Assembly: GCA_947484105.1 (NCBI GenBank)
Contig: CANKON010000051.1
Span: 1 to 8,409 of the forward strand
Direction of reading: 5' to 3'
Length of the DNA stretch: 8,409 nucleotides
DNA from: Methylococcaceae bacterium
GTDB taxonomy: Bacteria; Pseudomonadota; Gammaproteobacteria; Methylococcales; Methylomonadaceae
Each line of letters begins with the position of its first letter. Positions within the stretch are counted from its first letter, which is position 1. Made by a program: the position numbers and the translations under genes. Of this stretch, positions 7,244-8,409 are shown piece after piece. The notes below the pieces were generated by a model, which saw only the letters and a list, made by a program, of their open reading frames with translations, ran no database searches and had not been told where the DNA came from.

Positions 7244-8259
7244 CTTTTACACACCACGAACACACGCCTGAACCAGAACATCCTTTTGCAGAAATTGTCC
7301 GCATTTTAGGGAAAGGCAAAAAAGGTTCACGTCCTTTGACACAAGACGAAGCGTATCACGCCATGAAAATGATTTTGGCGGATGAGGTTTTGCCGATTCA
7401 ATTAGGCGCATTTTTAATGTTGATGCGGGTGAAAGAAGAAACGGCGGAAGAATTAGCAGGGTTTGCCCAAGCGGGACGCGAATTTTTTCAATTTTCACAT
7501 GATGTTCACGTTGATTTAGATTGGTCATCTTACGCGGGAAAACGTCGGCATTTACCGTGGTTTTTATTGTCGGCATTATTGCTGGTTGAAAATGGCATTA
7601 CTGTTTTTATGCACGGTGCAGAAGGGCATTCGCCAGACCGAATTTACACTGAAAATGTGTTGCATCATTTGGGTTTAAAAGCGGCAACCTCGATTGAAGA
7701 TGCGAAACAACAATTACAAACGCAAAAGTTTAGTTATTTGTCGCTCGCGCATTTTTGCCCGAAGTTAAATGAAATTATTCAACTTCGTCCAATTTTAGGT
7801 TTGCGTTCGCCTGTTCATACGTTAGTGCGGTTACTAAATCCATTTGATGCGCCTTACAGCATTCAAGGGATTTTTCACCCCAGTTACCGCGCTGTCCATC
7901 AACACGCGGCAATGCTGTTAAATCAACCACACATGGCGGTTTTAAAAGGTGAAGGCGGCGAAACCGAACGTAATCCTGACGTAGAATGTTTGGTGCAAAG
8001 TGTTCATAACGGTGAATTAAGTGACGAAAACTGGGACGCATTATTTACACATCGACACGTTAAAGCCGAAAATTTAGACCCGAAACAATTAGCACAGTTG
8101 TGGCGCGGCGAAATCGACGATGAATTCGCTCAAATGAGCGTCATTGGCACGGTGGCGGTGGCTTTGAAATTATTAGGCAAAGCAGAAACAAAAGAAGCGG
8201 CTCATGAATTCGCCGTCAATTTCTGGGCAAATCGCAATAAACAAAAATTCTCAAACTAA
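7240..8259 (+). CDS. TrpD2/YbiB-family protein (anthranilate phosphoribosyltransferase-like)
   Basis: This 339-residue protein has the nucleoside-phosphorylase/TrpD fold and belongs to the group of E. coli YbiB (TrpD2). The N-terminal helical domain (about 15-85) matches TrpD proteins, with EAYHAMKMILADEVLPIQ and LGAFLMLMRVKEETAEELAGF. The glycine-rich PRPP-binding loop of true TrpD is absent; its place is taken by SSYAGKRRHLPWFLLSALLL (96-115). Other group signatures are FMHGAEGH (123-130), LRSPVHTLVRLLNPF (188-202), QGIFHPSY (209-216) and LKGEGGETERNPD (235-247). It is therefore unlikely to work in tryptophan synthesis. E. coli YbiB is known as a nucleic-acid-binding protein under SOS control, and a similar binding role is the best inference. 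No LexA-like box is evident upstream. The ATG overlaps the cyoE stop by ATGA, implying coupled translation. Confidence 0.85.
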   Translation: MTFTHHEHTPEPEHPFAEIVRILGKGKKGSRPLTQDEAYHAMKMILADEVLPIQLGAFLMLMRVKEETAEELAGFAQAGREFFQFSHDVHVDLDWSSYAGKRRHLPWFLLSALLLVENGITVFMHGAEGHSPDRIYTENVLHHLGLKAATSIEDAKQQLQTQKFSYLSLAHFCPKLNEIIQLRPILGLRSPVHTLVRLLNPFDAPYSIQGIFHPSYRAVHQHAAMLLNQPHMAVLKGEGGETERNPDVECLVQSVHNGELSDENWDALFTHRHVKAENLDPKQLAQLWRGEIDDEFAQMSVIGTVAVALKLLGKAETKEAAHEFAVNFWANRNKQKFSN

Positions 8260-8265
8260 AGAATT

Positions 8266-8409
8266 ATGACAAATTTACAATTGACTGCAGATGGCACACT
8301 TAAACATTTTTTAACGCCTGAAGGGTTAAGCGCAGAACTTCTGACGCAAATTCTCGATACGGCGGAAACGTTTATCGATAACACGCAATCACCCCAAAAA
8401 ATTAAATCG
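8266..8409 (+). CDS. pyrB: Aspartate carbamoyltransferase catalytic subunit, N-terminal part
   Basis: Only the first 48 codons are in the window; the gene runs off the right edge. The translation has LQLTADGTLKHFLTPEGL followed by LLTQILDTAETFI, which closely follows the N-terminus of Pseudomonas-type (class A) aspartate carbamoyltransferase. That enzyme condenses aspartate and carbamoyl phosphate in pyrimidine synthesis. The carbamoyl-phosphate STRT loop lies beyond the edge, so catalytic residues cannot be checked. The start is 6 bases after the trpD2 stop with a weak AAAGA site. Ornithine carbamoyltransferase is a less likely alternative because the N-terminal pattern fits PyrB better. In class A systems a pyrC-like gene usually follows; this cannot be seen here. 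Confidence 0.8.
   Translation, partial: MTNLQLTADGTLKHFLTPEGLSAELLTQILDTAETFIDNTQSPQKIKS

Noticed and set aside
7247..7576. 109-codon minus-strand open frame opposite trpD2
   Set aside because: The opposite strand encodes clear TrpD2-family sequence over the whole span, and this frame has no supporting signal.
1..8409. Mobile elements, CRISPR array, toxin-antitoxin or defence genes
   Set aside because: No transposase or integrase motif, no regularly spaced repeats and no small paired ORFs are present; every sizeable stretch is filled by recognisable conserved genes.

Overview
The window reads as a stretch of chromosome from an aerobic gammaproteobacterium of modest GC content (low to mid 40s percent by eye). 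The evidence for this is a soluble NAD-linked formate dehydrogenase (fds) operon, a TrmL much like that of E. coli, a heme O synthase, a TrpD2/YbiB-type protein, and a PyrB whose N-terminus resembles the Pseudomonas class. Formate oxidation together with glycogen metabolism would suit a methylotroph, methanotroph or sulfur oxidiser. That is inference; no gene here fixes the genus.

Layout. Bases 1-1196 are on the minus strand and hold the start of the fds operon: fdsG (complete) followed by fdsB (N-terminal 244 codons, continuing off the left edge), joined by a 4-base ATGA overlap. Bases 1197-1389 form a short divergent control region. From 1390 to the right edge, seven genes run on the plus strand: glgP, trmL, an exported GH17-like glucan hydrolase, a DacF-like D,D-carboxypeptidase, cyoE, trpD2 and the first 48 codons of pyrB. 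The gaps between them are about 2, -4, 19, 29, -4 and 6 bases, and I see no hairpin terminator between them. A single long transcript, possibly with internal promoters, is therefore plausible.

How the genes relate. FdsG and FdsB are the electron-transfer and NADH-forming parts of one enzyme, which oxidises formate to CO2 and makes NADH. GlgP releases glucose-1-phosphate from stored glycogen. The rest of the plus-strand cluster is functionally mixed: tRNA wobble methylation, periplasmic glucan hydrolysis, peptidoglycan trimming, heme O synthesis, a nucleic-acid-binding TrpD-like protein and pyrimidine synthesis.

I see no mobile element, CRISPR array, tRNA, rRNA or clear pseudogene. I found no convincing new multi-gene system. 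The points most worth a second look are the GH17-like protein with Ser in place of the usual Asn before its acid/base Glu, the His-rich tail on the carboxypeptidase, and the compact, mostly Shine-Dalgarno-poor organisation of the seven-gene cluster.
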